Below are positions 62,863 through 64,000 of a stretch of DNA of 64,000 bases, piece after piece. Position numbers and translations under genes: made by a program. Within the stretch, counting starts at the first letter, position 1, and each line of letters opens with the position of its first letter. The notes under the pieces are model-generated. The model saw nothing but the letters and a program-made list of their open reading frames with translations. It searched no databases and was not told the DNA's origin. This DNA comes from Methylobacterium gregans (lineage in GTDB: Bacteria > Pseudomonadota > Alphaproteobacteria > Rhizobiales > Beijerinckiaceae), in assembly GCF_022179245.1 (NCBI RefSeq), contig NZ_BPQM01000063.1, forward strand, positions 23,366 to 87,365, in the 5' to 3' direction.

Positions 62863-63852
62863 TCAGAGCGCCCGGATCTCCGCCACCAGCGCGTCGGGGA
62901 GGTCGAGGCCCGCCTCGGCCGCCCGACGGCGCAGCCCGAGCCGGCGGCTGCCGGGCAGGCGGGCGCCGTCCTGCTCCTCGATCGACCCGGCGAGCGCGGC
63001 GAAGCGCTCTGGCGCGTCCGGGCTCAGCGCGGCGGCGTCGATGGCGAGGATAAACTGGCCGGTGCCCGGCGGGTCGCCCTCGGCGTCGAGGAACGAGGAA
63101 GCTTCCCCGGCAAAGCGCGCCCCGACGAGGCCGGCGGCGAGCAACTCCACCATCAGGGCGAGCGCCGTGCCCTTGGCGTCGCCGAGCGGCACCATCGTAC
63201 CCGTGAGCGCTGCCCCGGCGTCGGTGGTCGAGCGCCCATCGGCGTCGAGCGCCCAGCCCTCGGGGATCGGGTCGCCGCGCTTGGCCGCGCCGACGATGTT
63301 GGCGCGGGCGACCTTCGAGAGGGCGAGATCGACCACGATCGGCGCGCGGCCCGGCAGCGGGCAGGCGAAAGCGAGCGGGTTGGTGCCGAACACCGCGCGG
63401 TGCCCGCCCCAGGGCGCCATCGCGGCGGGCGTGTTGGCGAAGAGGAGCGCGACGCATCCCTGCTCGGCCAGCGCCTCGACCGGGCGCCCGGCAGCGCCGC
63501 AATGGTGCGAGCGCCGGATGCCGGCCGCCGCGATCCCCTGCTGGCGGGCCATCCGCGGCAGTTCCGCGAGCGCGAGGTCGATCGCCGGGTAGGCGAAGCC
63601 GTGGGCGGCGTCGATTGCCAGCAGACCCGGGCGCGGTGGCTCGGCGCGGGGTACCGCGTCGCCTACCACCTTGCCGGCCCGCACCTGCGCCCCGTAGGGC
63701 GCGACGCGCGAGAGGCCGTGGCCCTTCAGGCCGTCGGCTTCGGCGGCGACGAGGGCGCGGGCGACGCTGCGGGCGGCGGGCGCCGCGGTGCCGCAGCGGG
63801 TCAGCGCCTCCGCGGCAAGCGCCTCGGCCTCGGTGAGGGTGAGGGTGGCCAT
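62863..63852 (-). CDS. comC: (R)-sulfolactate dehydrogenase-type Ldh2 family oxidoreductase
   Basis: 329 residues, typical for the Ldh2/YlbC family. The catalytic His is in KGHGLSRVAPYGAQV, and SHHCGAAGRPVEALAEQG and FGTNPLAFACPLPG form the NAD(P)-binding core. The neighbours (a D-2-hydroxyacid dehydrogenase fragment downstream in the numbering, GntR, SorAB, YeiH) match the sulfolactate cluster in which ComC oxidises (R)-3-sulfolactate to sulfopyruvate. Malate or lactate dehydrogenase activity is an alternative. It starts four bases after the stop of the upstream gene. Confidence 0.8.
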   Translation of the reverse strand: MATLTLTEAEALAAEALTRCGTAAPAARSVARALVAAEADGLKGHGLSRVAPYGAQVRAGKVVGDAVPRAEPPRPGLLAIDAAHGFAYPAIDLALAELPRMARQQGIAAAGIRRSHHCGAAGRPVEALAEQGCVALLFANTPAAMAPWGGHRAVFGTNPLAFACPLPGRAPIVVDLALSKVARANIVGAAKRGDPIPEGWALDADGRSTTDAGAALTGTMVPLGDAKGTALALMVELLAAGLVGARFAGEASSFLDAEGDPPGTGQFILAIDAAALSPDAPERFAALAGSIEEQDGARLPGSRRLGLRRRAAEAGLDLPDALVAEIRAL

Positions 63853-63856
63853 CGCC

Positions 63857-64000
63857 CTACTGCTCCGTGAGGTGGCGGCGCACGGCCTGGGCGGTCACTG
63901 CCGAGACGCGCACGTTCGATTCCTGCGTCACGCCCGCGATGTGCGGCGTCAGGACGAGGTTCGGCACGTCCACGAAGACCGCGCCGGCCCCGGCGTCCAG
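63857..64000 (-). CDS. slcC: D-2-hydroxyacid dehydrogenase, C-terminal end only; probable (S)-sulfolactate dehydrogenase
   Basis: 47 residues before the stop; the rest lies beyond the window. VPNLVLTPHIAGVTQESNVRVS is the characteristic end of phosphoglycerate-dehydrogenase-like enzymes, including the catalytic His of PHIAG. Beside a ComC-type enzyme it is best read as SlcC, the (S)-3-sulfolactate dehydrogenase; the pair would interconvert both isomers through sulfopyruvate. The name depends on context because so little of the gene is seen. Confidence 0.65.
   Translation of the reverse strand: MDAGAGAVFVDVPNLVLTPHIAGVTQESNVRVSAVTAQAVRRHLTEQ

Noticed and set aside
1..64000. tRNA, rRNA, CRISPR, insertion sequence or prophage
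   Set aside because: None seen by eye on either strand. A tRNAscan and an IS search would settle it; small structured RNAs could be missed.

Overview
This 64 kb window is chromosomal DNA of a very GC-rich alphaproteobacterium. The gene content fits Hyphomicrobiales and most resembles the Methylobacterium/Methylorubrum group: a short LOV photosensor, a valine-catabolism operon, a SorAB sulfite dehydrogenase, DUF1488 and UPF0114 proteins, and a candidate EcfG-type stress promoter. The assignment is inferred from gene families and composition; no rRNA or marker gene is present. No tRNA, rRNA, CRISPR array, insertion sequence or prophage was seen.

Layout. 1-4.8 kb: envelope and unknown small proteins, a DUF3750 protein, and a two-domain (GT2 + GT4) glycosyltransferase. 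4.8-13.2 kb: a minus-strand valine/isobutyryl-CoA degradation operon (acyl-CoA dehydrogenase, enoyl-CoA hydratase, 3-hydroxyisobutyryl-CoA hydrolase, MmsB, MmsA, acyl-CoA synthetase) with a divergent LysR regulator and a perfect operator-like palindrome between them. 13.3-30.5 kb: mixed housekeeping and stress genes (iron alcohol dehydrogenase, HAD phosphatase, short LOV protein divergent from MsrA, UPF0114, Aas-type MFS/acyltransferase/ligase fusion, 8-oxoguanine deaminase, Mpg DNA glycosylase, hormone-sensitive-lipase-like esterase, GST, SDR) and a TolC-family outer-membrane protein.

28.9-35.8 kb is the most interesting region. Two 39-residue genes, easily missed because they are so short, encode double-glycine leader peptides with an identical 24-residue core containing four cysteines. 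They sit at the head of a minus-strand cluster with an LPLAT (LpxL-like) acyltransferase lacking the usual HX4D/E acid, a HlyD adaptor, and an ABC exporter whose N-terminal C39 peptidase has its catalytic residues. The TolC gene lies convergently at the other end. Together these look like a complete, apparently undescribed peptide processing and secretion system, microcin-like or signalling.

36-46.6 kb: ABC-F ATPase, M15-like peptidase, an internally deleted MFS remnant, acetylpolyamine amidohydrolase, and a heavy-metal RND efflux operon (Cys-rich small protein, His-rich adaptor, RND pump, small periplasmic protein). 47.1-53 kb: a SCO1/SenC-like protein next to a secreted copper-radical oxidase (galactose/glyoxal-oxidase type with ricin-B and AbfB carbohydrate-binding domains; all Cu/Tyr-Cys cofactor residues visible), convergent with an isolated gspHIJK minor-pseudopilin cassette. 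53.3-58.7 kb: an AraC regulator and a giant 1321-residue flagellin with eight hypervariable repeats. 58.8-64 kb: a sulfonate/sulfite module (YeiH-type exporter, SorB, SorA, GntR/UTRA regulator, (R)-sulfolactate dehydrogenase, and the C-terminal end of a D-2-hydroxyacid dehydrogenase, probably SlcC), consistent with sulfolactate catabolism and detoxification of the released sulfite.
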